Notes: a model not told the origin generated them from the sequence alone. A stretch of 64,000 nt of DNA from Paraphaeosphaeria minitans (GCA_015832175.1 WJXW01000003.1:434001-498000); one strand, 5' to 3'. Counted from the stretch's first letter, positions 34,617-45,682 are shown. A program made the numbers and translations.

Positions 34617-36794
34617 TCAGGAGCGCTGTGTGCACTGTGAGGTGCGCTGAAATGCCAACAAGAGTTGTGTGCATTCCCCGGTGGTCTCAGGTTCGTCGTT
34701 GGTCATGTCATCATCGTCAGTTAGATCGATGACACTGCCGTACTGCGGGATAGACTTTTGCTTTTGCTTATTTGCCTGCTTAGTGCTAGTATGTGCTGTC
34801 TTTGCAGTAGCACGAGTTTTATTAAACGGTGGTGCCACTTTGTGCGTTTCAATCGGCGGTCGGATTCGTCCGAAGTTGATGGGGTTAAATCCTCCTGACT
34901 CAGTCACGGGAGACTGAGGGTTAAAATCTTGTCTGCTCGGCGGTAGCACTGACGCTGGTGTTTGTATGGTCACGGGAGAAGCTGCAGTGGGCCTAGCAAC
35001 AGACGATTGGAAAGCGGCGCTTGGTGAGGCCTGACTTAATGGCTGTGGCACATAAGTCATTGTCTCAGGACCCAGACTCATCGACGCCACTGGAGCACGA
35101 TAGCGGTCAATTTGCGATATCCGGTTATGACGGGCCTCTGCGGACATGAATGGAGGTGTTGAGCCTGGCGTTGGCAGAGAATCTTGTGAAGACGAGTCAT
35201 TTTTCGACCGTTGCCGGGCCTTTGGAGGTGGCGGGCCGGCTATTGGAGCACCTAGAGACGCAAATGTAGACAGTGTTTGGGCTTCGGTGGTAGCGTCTTG
35301 GGTACTTGTCGTTGGCGTAGAACGTTGCATATATGCGGAAGCTAGCTCTGTGGTGCCACTCGTGGTATCTGCTCGCTGACGTTTACGAGGACGAGATTCC
35401 ACCAGATCAAGCTCTGGCTCTGCCGGCTCAGGCTTGACTGCGGTGCTGCTACCTCCGGCTCCAGGAAAAACTGTTGGTGGCTTCGTCCTTGCAGTAAGTC
35501 TTCCCTCCTTGGGATCAGCTTTAGTTGCTGTTGCTGGAGCAGATCTCGAAGCTGGCGCACGGGAGCTGAACGGTACATTTTGATCAGCCGTATCGTCGTT
35601 ACCCGCATTCTTGCCCAGGTTTCCCACAAATGACCATATGGCCTTCCACACGTAGCTATTGTTTTTTAAGTCGCTAAAGTTCTCACGCAAATTCTCGCGC
35701 AGAGACCGGATATGCTCAAGCAGTTTGTTGTTACGTGTCTCGATGTGCACTGAGATAAGCACTGTGACCGCTATCATCTCAACAGGCGCAAAGGTCTGTA
35801 CGCCCTTGAGCCACTTGCCTGCATTTGTGAAGGTATTTGGATCCAGCTCAATGAGGCCCTTTAACGTTTTCCAAACAATTGCAAGATGGGACTTGAGGTC
35901 GTCATCTAGGATGTTGTCCCTCCCCACCAACTTAGTCAAATGGCTGTGACTTGATTTGTGCACCGGTGTTCCGTCAGATAGCATAGGGTGCTGGACTTCT
36001 ACTATTTGACTGAAGCATGAGAGTGTCAGCTGGAAGTCTTTCGCTCGCATCCGGTCTTTTTGAAGCGAATATATAACGGAGAAGTCGCTTATGAAGTGCC
36101 GGGCTAGGTCTTGCCAAGGTCCTGATGTAGCGCGCATTTTCTCTGCTACCGACAAAGGCATCCCCATCTGGACGCGAGCAAACAGATCTTCTTCCTGCTG
36201 TGGTTCGAGGTTCACATACTCGAATGTGACGAAGTCCTTGTTCAGAAACTCCTCTCGCTCAGCCAGTGAGAGCAGGTTCTTTTTCTTTCCCTGTAAGTGT
36301 CCATTCTTGAACCACCACTTCTCCCCTCGAATGTCTGAACAGGGAATGATCCCCCGCACGAAAGCTTGGACCGATGATAGCCTCTGCTTTCCATCAACAC
36401 AGACAAGAGTTGTTTCTCCTGTCTCTTCTTGTGCTTGCCTGTTGAAGATAATTGGTGGTATGTAATAATTTTCCATCAGAGAGTCGATCAACTGCGACAT
36501 TCGATCGGCCGTCCAGACGACCTCTCGTTGATACTCTGGATTGATGTCGATTATGTTGCCGTCCATTGCCTCTAAAGCCATCTTAGCGTATTCTCGATGA
36601 TGGTTATTATCAAAAGCTTACTGATAAGCCAATCGATATCGCGAAGATATGTCCCTGGCTTCGCGAGAGGTGGTCGGGGTCTATACGGCGAGGCATGCGC
36701 CTCTTCTTCGGCCTCGTGCTGCAGCGTTTCAGTACGGCGCGCAGTGACGGTCTATTTTGGCACTCACCTTAGCGACCTCCATCTCGCCGGGCAT
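34617..36794 (-). CDS. DUF262-domain protein (GmrSD/ParB-like N-terminal fold), function unknown
   Basis: Exons on the minus strand are 36794-36768, 36718-36622 and 36571-34617 (introns 49 and 50 nt), giving 692 residues. The second intron ends at TTTAG inside what looks like a start codon region; splicing there joins DIDWLIK to AMDGNIIDINPEYQ. DUF262 motifs are intact: PEYQREVVW near residue 50, the DGxQR-type motif CVDGKQRLSSV, and FARVQMGMPLSVAEKMRA. In bacteria this fold is the nucleotide-hydrolysing half of GmrSD-type modification-dependent restriction enzymes. Fungal members are uncharacterised as far as I know. The C-terminal half is low complexity, rich in Ser, Pro, Thr and Ala with basic patches such as RPRKRQR, a possible nuclear signal. 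No HNH (DUF1524) nuclease domain is seen. The start is the ATG at 36794. Confidence 0.82.
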
Positions 36795-36810
36795 GCCTTT
36801 GGGTTGGCAT
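36769..36810 (-). promoter_or_regulatory. Possible upstream ORF overlapping the DUF262 start
   Basis: An ATG 16 bases before the DUF262 start opens a 14-codon frame that runs over the main start codon in another frame and ends one base before the first splice site. If included in the transcript, it would lower initiation at the main ATG. Confidence 0.35.
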
Positions 36811-37374
36811 GCAGTTTTGAGTCGTGGTGGTGACTTTTGATGTTAGGCTCCCAGCGCGGTAAATTTAGGGTAGGTAAGTGCCAGCGGTGATTGCTGTTTG
36901 CTACTGATGATGTAATAGACCGCGAACCTTGGTTCAAGTAATTTTTCGAAGTTTACCTACTGCTGCTAGTCTATGTTTGGCTTATTTTTGGCCTACCAGC
37001 TAGCTACCTAAAACAGAAAGATGTAGGCGAGAGACTTTGGGAAAGATCAGGGTTTTATATCTGTAAAATTGGAAACTAAGTGGGTCTTTGTTGACTAGCA
37101 TTTCAGCTTAGCTGTTGTTTTGATTGGGTGTGGACTAGTGCTACTGCACGCTGCAGGTGCTGTCACATGTGATATCCTTGCAGCTCTATTTGCATTCAGT
37201 TCTTGACAGTGCTCCAGTGATGGTAGAAGAAGACGGTCCGTGTATTATTACTAAGCTTCCCCTCCCATGAGACGCTAATGCTCAATCGGTGCAGTTGTTA
37301 CTCCTATCAAGCAATGACCCTTGTAAGGGACGAGGGACGAGAGTTGTGGTTGCAAAACACGGCAGTAGGCTCGA
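36811..37374. other. Intergenic region between DUF262 gene and IPI1
   Basis: No gene is seen. It should hold the DUF262 promoter and the 3' end of the IPI1 transcript. Confidence 0.6.
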
Positions 37375-38476
37375 CTACAACACATCGACCCTATGGAAAT
37401 CGACCATTCCCTCTTTCATCGCTTTGCGCAGAGAAGCCCCTGCACGGCCCAGCTCCCCTCCTCCTTTCGTCGATTGTTCGATACCCGCTGCAATTGCGCC
37501 CTCGGCTAGCTCATGGAACACTCTTTGACGATCTTCGCGGTCCTCGTACATCTCTGCTTCTTCGTCTCTCGTCGAGCCAAATAAGTTTAGATGGGCAAAC
37601 GCGTTCGATCGCTCTGAGAGTACGTGGTGCTCGGTTTGCCACAAGGGAAATGTTCCGGTACCAGCTTCTATCACTGTTGTTGCTGTTGGTCGTATCAATC
37701 CGGCTCCGAGGAAAGCCGCCAGCGTGTTCATTTGCTTGACTTGAACTTTGGCATCGCTCGCTCCTCTGCCATAAGTTCTCATGGCGGACCACTTGCTTCC
37801 GACCTCAGCTTGCCAGCCGAGGAGACTGAGGAAGCACTTCAAAGTTTTAACCCATCCTCCTGCACAACTGACGACTTCGTCTCCAGCGACGCTCAGCAGC
37901 CACTCCAGCACTTCCAGTGCGAAAGTCCGGATGTCCGTAGATAGATGTGTCATAGCAGCGCGAGTATGCAACAAGAGTGAATCGGTGTGGCTCGCAATGT
38001 CCGCTTTTGGCAGGCTCTGGATGAGCTTGAGCATCTGCTGTCTTACACTATTCGATCCATCCAGAAGCAACCGCTGAACAGCCGGAACAATGACTGAAGC
38101 TGGCTGCGGGAGGGGCAGACCTGGTGGATGGGTTGAGATGACTGTTGTCAGATACGCAAGTGAGTCACGTCTTTGTATGTCAGATTTGTGGTTGAGAAGA
38201 GACAACTGGTGTGCGCATTGTGCTTCCACTGTAGGCGCATGTGTCGAAAGCGACTGCTGCTTTAATGCGATGGCTATGGTAATGTAAGCGTCGTTCGCAC
38301 GAATCAGCGCCCAAATAGATCCTGCATTTTGGATCGAACAAGTGAAGAACCATACCTTTTACTTTGAAGCTTGTATCGGTGTGATTCGCCGCCTTGGCCT
38401 TCGTCTTTCCAACTTTCAGCTTTGCTTTCTGAAAATCCTTCTTTTTCTCTTTCTTCTTCTTCGCGCTGGATCCCAT
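37375..38476 (-). CDS. IPI1: Pre-rRNA-processing protein IPI1 (Rix1 complex, TEX10-like)
   Basis: IPI1 is part of the Rix1-Ipi1-Ipi3 complex that matures pre-60S particles and removes ITS2. Exons on the minus strand are 38476-38356 and 38273-37375; the 82-nt intron starts GTATGG and ends ACCATAG. The product is 339 residues, the usual length. The N-terminus is typical: a very basic start (MGSSAKKKKEKKKDFQKAKL), then NHTDTSF, and after the junction AIALKQQSLSTHAPT. A helical-repeat region follows with DSLAYLTTVIS and SVRQQMLKLIQSLP. It lies head-to-head with the roadblock gene, 395 bases apart. Confidence 0.92.
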
Positions 38477-38871
38477 TGTGGCTCTCAACCGCTATCAAGA
38501 TGTTTACTCCAAAGCTCTTGTCGGTGATAAATTCGCATGAATGTTTCTTGAGCAGGTTCTGGAAGTTACATGAGCGCAGTGTTGATGAGAGGCGCATGCA
38601 GCTGCTCAAAAATTCGTGACCTCAAGGCTGGACTATGCCGTAAGTGGCGGTAGCGCAGCTTGTTCTTGGCGACAGACCAGTCCTGCCGGGGAAACTCACT
38701 GCGAACCAACAACAACAGCTCCGCGATTCGCAGACAACATCGAATCGTTTGCCCAGACACTTGATCGCTTACTCTGAATTCCATTGGAGTGAAGCCGGAA
38801 GCCCTGGAATTATTAAATGGCCGAAAAAACGGTAAAGCTACCCATTACACGTATCGTAGGCAGGAGCTAAT
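38477..38871. promoter_or_regulatory. Shared divergent promoter of IPI1 and the roadblock gene
   Basis: A 395-base spacer separates two start codons pointing away from each other, so both promoters must lie here. No specific site is identified. Confidence 0.5.
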
Positions 38872-39311
38872 ATGCTGCAGTCCGACGAGACGCTCGCTCA
38901 CCTTACGCGCATCAGCCAGAAGCCTGGAGTCCAGAGCACGCTTATTCTCTCACGTGAGAACGGAGCTATCGTGCGCACGTCAGGGCTGATCTCGAATTCG
39001 ACGTCCGCAAACCCAAACAGCACCTTGCCTGCTTCCAACGACACAGCGCCTGACAACTACGCGAATGGCAAAAAGGAACAAAGTGCAGAGGATGTGGCGA
39101 GTAAGGTGTGGTCTTTCCTCACTGCCGCAGGGAGCCTAGTGGATGGATTGTATGAAGAAGATGAGGTCAAGCTGCTGCGGTTGCGGACCAAGAAGAATGA
39201 GCTCGTCATAATACCAGGTGAGTTGACGCGTTCTTTCGCTGCTTACCACCCTAACTCAAAACAGACACGAAATTCATTCTCGTTCTCGTACACGACACAC
39301 CACCAGCTTGA
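38872..39311 (+). CDS. Dynein light chain, roadblock/LC7 type
   Basis: Roadblock proteins dimerise and bind the dynein intermediate chain in cytoplasmic dynein. Exons are 38872-39217 and 39265-39311; the intron (47 nt) has GTGAGT, CCTAAC and AACAG. The product is 130 residues. Motifs are ETLAHLTRISQKPGVQSTLI and LILSRENGAIVRTSG at the N-terminus and, across the junction, the final strand IIPDTKFILVLVHDTPPA, which is typical for the family. The central part carries an Asn/Ser/Pro-rich insertion of about 25 residues. Reading through the intron would replace the last strand with unrelated residues, so the splice is well supported. Confidence 0.9.
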
Positions 39312-40548
39312 GCGCATCCAAAGCACATAGCTGCGCTTGCTCATTAGCTGTGCTCGCGACACCGAGCGTCCCTCCCTAGCCGCCATTTCGTTCTCACCAG
39401 TGTTTCTCACCAATGAGAACCGTATTGAAATTCACATTCCCCGAGCACCAACGCTCTGCCAGCACCATCAGCTTCATAACTCTCGAGAAAGGATGATTGC
39501 GCCAACCAGAATTGCGGATCTTAACGTCATTCGCACTCGAGTGCCTCTTGCGCATCCTCCGCGAAGGTCTATTACGAGACAAACTTGGACGCAGTTTCCG
39601 TACGTGGGAGAACGAGATTGCCTTGCATCAAAGGCAAGTTCTGAAAGCTTCAGGCATATACGACCGCATGAACGGCCTTCATACCTGGGCGTAACGTGCC
39701 CAATCTTCAAGACTGTAGCATCGCTTCCACCTTGATGCCATCGTGCGCATCTTGGCACTCATATCAGATTCGGACGGTGATCTTATTGCCGGTGAATGCG
39801 AAGAGCTCTTCCCGAAGACGGCAGTTCTTCCCCTTACCCCATGTTTGGTCAAGGATTCCTCGATAGCTGCGGGTCCAGTGAAGAAATCTCAATTGCGCCA
39901 GATGCAAGCTGGAGTGTAGGCAGCGGAAATCTTCTTCAGATTCCTATAGGTGTCGGCTGTCGGCGGGGAGTGACTGGAGGCAAAAGCTGCTCACTGTGTG
40001 CTCCACTAATGTTGTGCTTTCTTCACCTTGAACTCCGCACCTTCTTTGGCGAAAGGTGGAATCAGAGACTATGAATGGCAGTGGTAAAGACAAACGGATG
40101 ACTCTCTGGGGTACATGTTGCTTTCTTTCTCGTTCGACAGTAGTAGTAGACCGAGTGCTATGCAGAGGGCAGTAGAAGTAGGACCACTCACTGCTATCTT
40201 GTAGGAACCTGCGCCCTTCTGCACATGCTTACTCAACGCTGCCATAACCTGTGATGCTTACCTTGCAGGAATCGAGTGACGGATCTCGGCGGCTCTGTGA
40301 GATTCCCATTTGGCAGGAATGCTCTATTTGTCATTGGCACCACTAGCTTCATGCCTCATTGGGGGATGCCTCGGCGACGCGATGCCCCGCCATGGTCGGT
40401 GCTGGTGGGGCTGTCTGATGCAAGCTGGCCCTCGCTGCCACCCAGAACAACACGCTTCATAAGCAGCAACCTTTGCACTTATAAGCCTTTGAGCTACCCC
40501 GAAATCTTCTTCACTCACTCTTCAGTCACAACAGTCACAACAGCCACA
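39312..40548 (+). other. Spacer with unrecognised coding-like stretches (about 39388-39930)
   Basis: Plus-strand frames look protein-like in short blocks: MRTVLKFTFPEHQRSAST, then ECLLRILREGLLRDKLGRSF with RTWENEIALHQRQVLKASG, and finally LDAIVRILALISDSDGDLIA with ECEELFPKTAVLP. They are in different frames with stops between, and I found no consistent splice pattern. This may be an unrecognised spliced gene or a relic. The last 600 bases are non-coding and include the peroxiredoxin promoter, with the CA-rich leader TCAGTCACAACAGTCACAAC. Confidence 0.35.
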
Positions 40549-41241
40549 ATGGCACCTCTCAAAGTCGGCGACAGCTTCCCTGACAACGTCAAGTTCGAGT
40601 AAGCAGTCAAGAACCCTGCTGTACCGTCCCGGTGTCGCAGGCTGTGCGTGAAGAAGATGTACTGAAGAGCCGTATAGATGGGCACCCATCACGGACGGTG
40701 ATGCTACAGCTTGCGGCCTGCCCCAGGAGTACAATGCGAGCAAAGAGTGGAAGGACAAGAAGGTTGTCCTCTTCAGCGTTCCCGGTGCGATGAATCCCTC
40801 CCCGACGAAGAATCCAACAAGCTGACTGCTGCACAAAAGGTGCTTTCACACCGGGATGCCAGGCCCGCCACCTTCCCCCCTACATCGAGAAGCTCAGCGA
40901 ATTCAAGAACAAGGGCGTCGATGTCGTGGCCACCATCGCGAGCAACGACTCGTGGGTCATGAACGCTTGGGGCAAGGTCAATGGCGTCAAGGGCGATGAC
41001 ATTTTGTTCCTCTCGGACACCAAGACCTTTTTCTCCAAGGAGCACGGCTGGCAGGCTGGCATGGGTGACCGCAATGGTCGTTGGGCTATGATCTTCGACC
41101 ACGGCAAGGTCATCTACGCCGAGAACGAGTCCTCGCCTAGCAATGTCTCTGTAAGCACATCCTATCTTGAAATTGAAATTGAAATTCCTGGCTAACAGAA
41201 CAAAGGTATCTGGCGCCGAGGCCGTCCTTGCGAAGCTATAG
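40549..41241 (+). CDS. Peroxiredoxin, PMP20/Prx5 type, C-terminal AKL
   Basis: It reduces peroxides with a cysteine thiol. Exons are 40549-40598, 40678-40784, 40840-41150 and 41206-41241 (introns 79, 55 and 55 nt), giving 167 residues, the normal length. The third exon supplies the peroxidatic-cysteine loop [13 protein letters not shown]. Downstream motifs are [20 protein letters not shown] and [20 protein letters not shown]. The final exon starts after CAAAG rather than the earlier AACAG, because this gives the conserved end [11 protein letters not shown]. The last three residues, AKL, match a known variant of the type-1 peroxisomal import signal, the one present in Candida boidinii Pmp20. 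Related fungal proteins include the allergen Asp f 3 family. Confidence 0.93.
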
Positions 41242-41413
41242 ACAGCGCATGTACGCTCTTAACAGATAGAGCGTCTCTTGCCAGTGCATAGACGACCAGA
41301 CGTCCTCCATTGTGAACATACCAAATACCATCAAGTAATCGACATGAATCAACGCAACCGCAGACCTGAAACTATCATCAAAGTGATCGTACGCCGCGAA
41401 ATCTACACTGTCC

Positions 41414-42199
41414 TCAATATACGAATGGGACGAACGTCTTCGTCCTCTTGCAATACTCCCTCCACTTCTGCCCAAATTCCTTCTCCATCATCCTCTCCTC
41501 TTCCTTGACCCTCTTCACCATAAACAGCCAAATGGGAACGCTAAAACCAACAACGGCGATCGCATAACCAATCCAGTTTTCTTCAACAAGCCTCTCATTC
41601 ACCAACGGCACCGAACAGCTCGTGAGTCCCCTTTGCCGGAAGAAAAGCGAATACATCGCCATAAGCACAGCAAGAAGCCCTGTGTACGATGGATGCCTGA
41701 CATACGCGTATAGCCCACTAGTAACAAGTTGGTCCGGTTTCGCGAGGCGATACGTAAAGTTGGCACCGAGTTCCGCGTACGCGCTGAACCGGACATAACT
41801 CCCCGCATACAGTAGTGCCAAAGTCACAAGCGTGTGAGACGACCACATAAATAGCTTGGGGTCCAAATATCTAGGTGTAGCGCAGGTATACCGCAGCGCA
41901 TCATCAGACTGGGGAAACGCGCTCGAAAATTTCGCAAGTGAGACGGTAGCATGATGGACAGCTATGATGAGCGTGAAAATGCGCGCGAAGCGTGTGCCGA
42001 GCGGCGAGGCAACCATCCACATTATCCATGATTCGCAGGAGCTCTTGACTGTTTTGGTGCTGGGCTGGCGGAAGGAGAGTTGGATGAGGTAGCCTGCGTG
42101 GACTATTGTAAGGGCGTAGATGTTGAGGTAGCCCGCGTAGAGGATAGCAAGGGCGGTGAAGAGAGCACGGAGCTTCGCGGCTGTGGTGGATGAAGTCAT
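41414..42199 (-). CDS. Isoprenylcysteine carboxyl methyltransferase-like membrane protein
   Basis: A single-exon 261-residue protein with several hydrophobic segments (LFTALAILYAGYLNIYALTI; FTLIIAVHHATVSLA; TLVTLALLYAGSYV; AIAVVGFSVPIWLFMV). The C-terminal catalytic signature is present: GLYAYVRHPSYTGLLAVLMA followed by EEERMMEKEFGQKWREYC, the S-adenosylmethionine-binding region of the ICMT/PEMT superfamily. ICMT (Ste14) methylates prenylated CaaX proteins at the ER. This copy has an unusual N-terminal half, so it may be a paralogue with another substrate rather than the main STE14. The stop lies 172 bases from the peroxiredoxin stop (convergent genes). Confidence 0.8.
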   Translation of the reverse strand: MTSSTTAAKLRALFTALAILYAGYLNIYALTIVHAGYLIQLSFRQPSTKTVKSSCESWIMWMVASPLGTRFARIFTLIIAVHHATVSLAKFSSAFPQSDDALRYTCATPRYLDPKLFMWSSHTLVTLALLYAGSYVRFSAYAELGANFTYRLAKPDQLVTSGLYAYVRHPSYTGLLAVLMAMYSLFFRQRGLTSCSVPLVNERLVEENWIGYAIAVVGFSVPIWLFMVKRVKEEERMMEKEFGQKWREYCKRTKTFVPFVY

Positions 42200-43405
42200 C
42201 AGGCTTGGGAGAGTATTGGTGGACTGGGTGTAGCCGTGTTCTTGGATACTTCGTGTGGATGGCCGAATTTCGGCCAGACGTGGAAACCATTCCTAAAACG
42301 GAAAGCGCGAGAAGCGGTCTACAACAACTCTGAAAGCTATATGCCTCTTCTTCACACCCCCTCCTCCCCCGCGCGCTTTTCAAACCCGAATGGTACACAC
42401 ACACACACAAACCCACATCAAGTCTGCTCATGTCGCATTGGGTTTCTATGGAGCTGGCCTGCTCATTTAGCCGTGGTCAGGCGGAAGAACACCTCAGCTT
42501 ACACGCGGAACGGGCAATGATCAGTGGTGATATTGGTAACTGATACACGGTTTCTACGCTGTGAAGGGAATTGTATTGTCCGAGCTTGCGTACTTACGCT
42601 GACTGATACAATGGATAGGTTGGATCTGCCGCTATATATCGAGCTTACTGTCAGGTATGCTGGCAGTGTTCCACGACATCACAGCAACCTGAACTGATCT
42701 AAGCAGCTCACAGTTACGTTCAAGGCGTAAAGTTCCAACCTTGTGAGCCATACGATTATTGGTCACAACACACCATCGAGGACGTTATAGTAGTACGGTT
42801 ATCAATCAACATGTGGGACGTGGTCCGCGTCTCCGATGTGATCGCTCAACGTACTTGGGCATGATTTGAAGAAAGAAATGGAGGCGAGCGTACCATTGGA
42901 AGATCTTACGCTTGCCGGTCAGACGAGAGGGCAACCCTGCTGTATAATTAATAATGAGGGGGTAGCCTGGTAACAGTTGCCCCAGCCTGAATTGAAGCTG
43001 GGGCTGTGCGGAGTGTTTTTTTGGGGGAGTGGCATGTTGCTGCGAGGCTGAGAACTGGAGAATCACGAATATCTGTAAATGTAAGCTGAATAGATTGCAA
43101 GCGTTGACAGTATTAGCCTACAAGGATGTGGGTTACTGTCTTGATACTCAGTAAGCTGCTTGGCACGTACATCTTCTCCCCACCGAGGAGATGCGTTGGC
43201 CTTGCATTGTTCATGATGAGGGTATGAAAATCCATGAGAAACCGCACATGGAACGCCTGGCTATGTCAGAAGTCAGATATATAAAGGAGTGGTGTCGAGC
43301 CAGATTCAGATCACAGCAAGACATTGGCGTCAACGCGACGACCCTCATTAATCCGTTTACTACAGAGACCACTTGGTGGATTCAGAATACAAATACCAGC
43401 CCAAC
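42200..43405. other. Intergenic region with promoter of the EF-hand gene
   Basis: No gene recognised. A CA microsatellite lies at about 42398-42411. TATATAAA near 43277 lies about 125 bases before the next ATG. Confidence 0.55.
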
Positions 43406-43980
43406 ATGAAAGTTTTGGCTGTAGCTGCCATCCTCAGCTCGATGCTTCCCCTGACAATGTCATACTGCTGCGGCGGCGACGGCTCAGGCATTTGCGGCGA
43501 TGGAACCACCCAAGGAGCCGGCTGCTGCGGCTATGGCCCTTGCAACATCTTCTGTTGCAACTGCGATCCCAGCGGTGGCAGTAAGTCACTCCCACAAGCA
43601 CAAACCCCTTTTCAACCAGTCCTCCTATCCCACTATGATAGTGAAACTTCAATGTTACTGACCCGTTCCCTGAACAGCCTGCAGAGGTGGCCGTGGAAAT
43701 AAGCGAATGAGCGAACTTCCTGCAGCTTTCAAGCGTGATCTGGACGCGGGAACTGAGGCGGCGTTCAACGAAATTGATAAGTCGCGGTCGGGGTCCTTCT
43801 CTCTGGATGAGTACCTCGAGTACATGAATGTTACTTCCGACAAATCTGAGGTTCATGAGTATTGGGTGAGCTGGTTCAAGCAGTAAGTGGAAATTGAAAC
43901 CGTGCCTTGCACTGCGCTGATACTCTTACAGGCACGATACCAACGACGATGGTGTTATCACGTTGGAAGAGGCCGCGTAG
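43406..43980 (+). CDS. Small secreted Cys-rich protein with two EF-hands
   Basis: Exons are 43406-43580, 43678-43882 and 43932-43980 (introns 97 and 49 nt), giving 142 residues. The first 19 residues form a signal peptide (MKVLAVAAILSSMLPLTMS). A Gly/Cys-rich segment with about ten cysteines follows (YCCGGDGSGICGDG, GCCGYGPCNIFCCNCD), ending across the first junction. The C-terminal half has two calcium loops: DKSRSGSFSLDE and DTNDDGVITLEE, the latter split from its helix by the second intron. All Ca-coordinating positions look acceptable. Secretion, small size and disulfide-rich composition suggest an extracellular calcium-binding or effector-like protein; no named family is recognised. Confidence 0.82.
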
Positions 43981-44913
43981 TTGTGGGATGATGTGAGCCT
44001 AGGCGAACTGGCCAACCACCAAGTTTACGTTCTATGGTATATCGGTCTTACGCGTCGATCGTTCAGGCTTTTCTTTCGGGTTGAGGTGTAGGAGGATGGA
44101 TGTCTAAAATTTTTATATGCTCCCTGGCAGAACATGTACGTGTGCATCACGAGCCAACACAGGGCAGAACCATCGTTGATATTACTATTGTAAAGCAAGA
44201 TGATCATGGAGTGAAGATACCAATGAAAAACTTTCCCGGCACTAGAGAGGGTAAATAAAACATAGGCGTGGGGTCTGCTGTGTTGATGCGCAATGGTTCA
44301 ACGAGGTGTTGCTAAGCAGCGATGCTCAAGCCGGCCACTGGGGCCTAGTATCGCACCATGGACCCGACGCAGTTGGGAGTGAGCATGTATTAGGCACCGG
44401 TAAGCGTAGACAGAATATACTGGCTTCGAATTATATTCTCATTCCTCGAACAGGTTGGTGAGGATCTAAAACATTCACCTCAGCTTATACCTGCAGTTGA
44501 CATGCAATGATCTGCAAAATCGACTGCACGCGAACGATTTAATAATGAGATCGGAACTTGGACAACGATGCATATAAAAGGTGTACGTTAAGTGACTTGC
44601 TATTAGAAAGCAGCACACACTCACACACAAGGCGTACCAAGCAATCCCCAAAACCCCGGTCCACATTCATTTCTCGTTCCATCGTATACCCTCAAGTGTT
44701 AGTCCCATTTGAGGCCTCTCCAGCGTGCTCGACTTTGGGATATGCTGTGCCTACAAACTCTTTATGGCTAATATACCTAAGTACAGGCGGCTTCCCATCA
44801 TATAAGGACACCACAGTCCATCACAAGACTTTTCCAACCTGTCGATTGTACTCAGAATCTGACCTTGTAACATTTTCTATCCAAAAGCTTCGAAACCGTG
44901 AACATGTGCTTCG
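43981..44913. other. Intergenic, nothing recognised
   Basis: A+T-rich spacer. An open frame of 129 codons starts at 44558 but has no coding features. Confidence 0.5.
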
Positions 44914-45173
44914 ACAACTTTCGCCCTTCTCCTCCTGTCCAGCGTGACAGCATTAGGCATCCTCCAGGGCCAGGCTGATGGTGCCTACTCCGTGCGACTG
45001 AACAGCCACGGTAAAAGAATATCCACGCGCGCCTCTCCAGCGCGCACGAGATCAGCGTGAAGCCAGTCCTCTCATGCCCTGCGCAGTCCAGTTATACTGC
45101 GGTTGAGCAATTAGCCTCAACACTGGTGACACCGACGCCGCCAACGCCGATCTGGTGTTAGCTCGGACGAGGT
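44914..45173 (+). pseudogene. Relic of a small secreted protein
   Basis: A frame from 44914 reads a signal-peptide core (TTFALLLLSSVTALGI) and then GQADGAYSVRLNSHGKRIST before a stop. The nearest ATG (44903) is in another frame. Further on, a different frame reads YCG, a stop, and LNTGDTDAANADL, which resembles the C-terminal block of small secreted proteins of this class of fungi as I remember them. The pieces are in order but not in one frame, so this looks like a decayed gene. An unrecognised intron cannot be excluded. Confidence 0.4.
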
Positions 45174-45682
45174 AACAACATCGGTGCGCATCTTGCGTCT
45201 ACTATTATAACCTTATATCATGTTAACTATATTTCGAAGAGTGAAGTAATAGTAAAACATACATGAGCACTTGGTATAGAAATTATGCAGTAACGAACTT
45301 TTATAAGTCAAGAGTGATAATAAAGTCAACGTTTGAATTGAAGTAAAAGAAACTACTAGATTATGTATAGTTCACTAGTATTAGATGTCACGTTCTATGG
45401 GCAGTCGTTTGCGTATCAGGTCGCCTATCAACTGCGTTGCTAGGGTCGAGAGGGTTGTCGGGTGAACCAATCCCATGGGCTCTCACATGGCTCGCAGTAC
45501 CCAACAATAGGTACCTTTACCCCTCCCCCTCACAACGCCGGGGTGCGGCGAAACCTCGTGGCGCTTACAAAACATTGGCGCAGCCTTCACCGCTGAGCAC
45601 AGCCTCTTCCTCACTTTCGTCATTCCTTGAAGACCCTCACTTATACACTGATTCTCGAGTGACGCTTCTGTAATTAGTCATA
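45174..45682. other. Intergenic region before the tetraspanin gene
   Basis: A+T-rich up to about 45370, then a GC-richer probable promoter. No gene seen. Confidence 0.5.

Noticed and set aside
36571..36581. DUF262 protein starting at the ATG at 36581
   Set aside because: That ATG lies inside a 50-nt intron; splicing to TTTAG joins a conserved DIDWLI segment from upstream exons.
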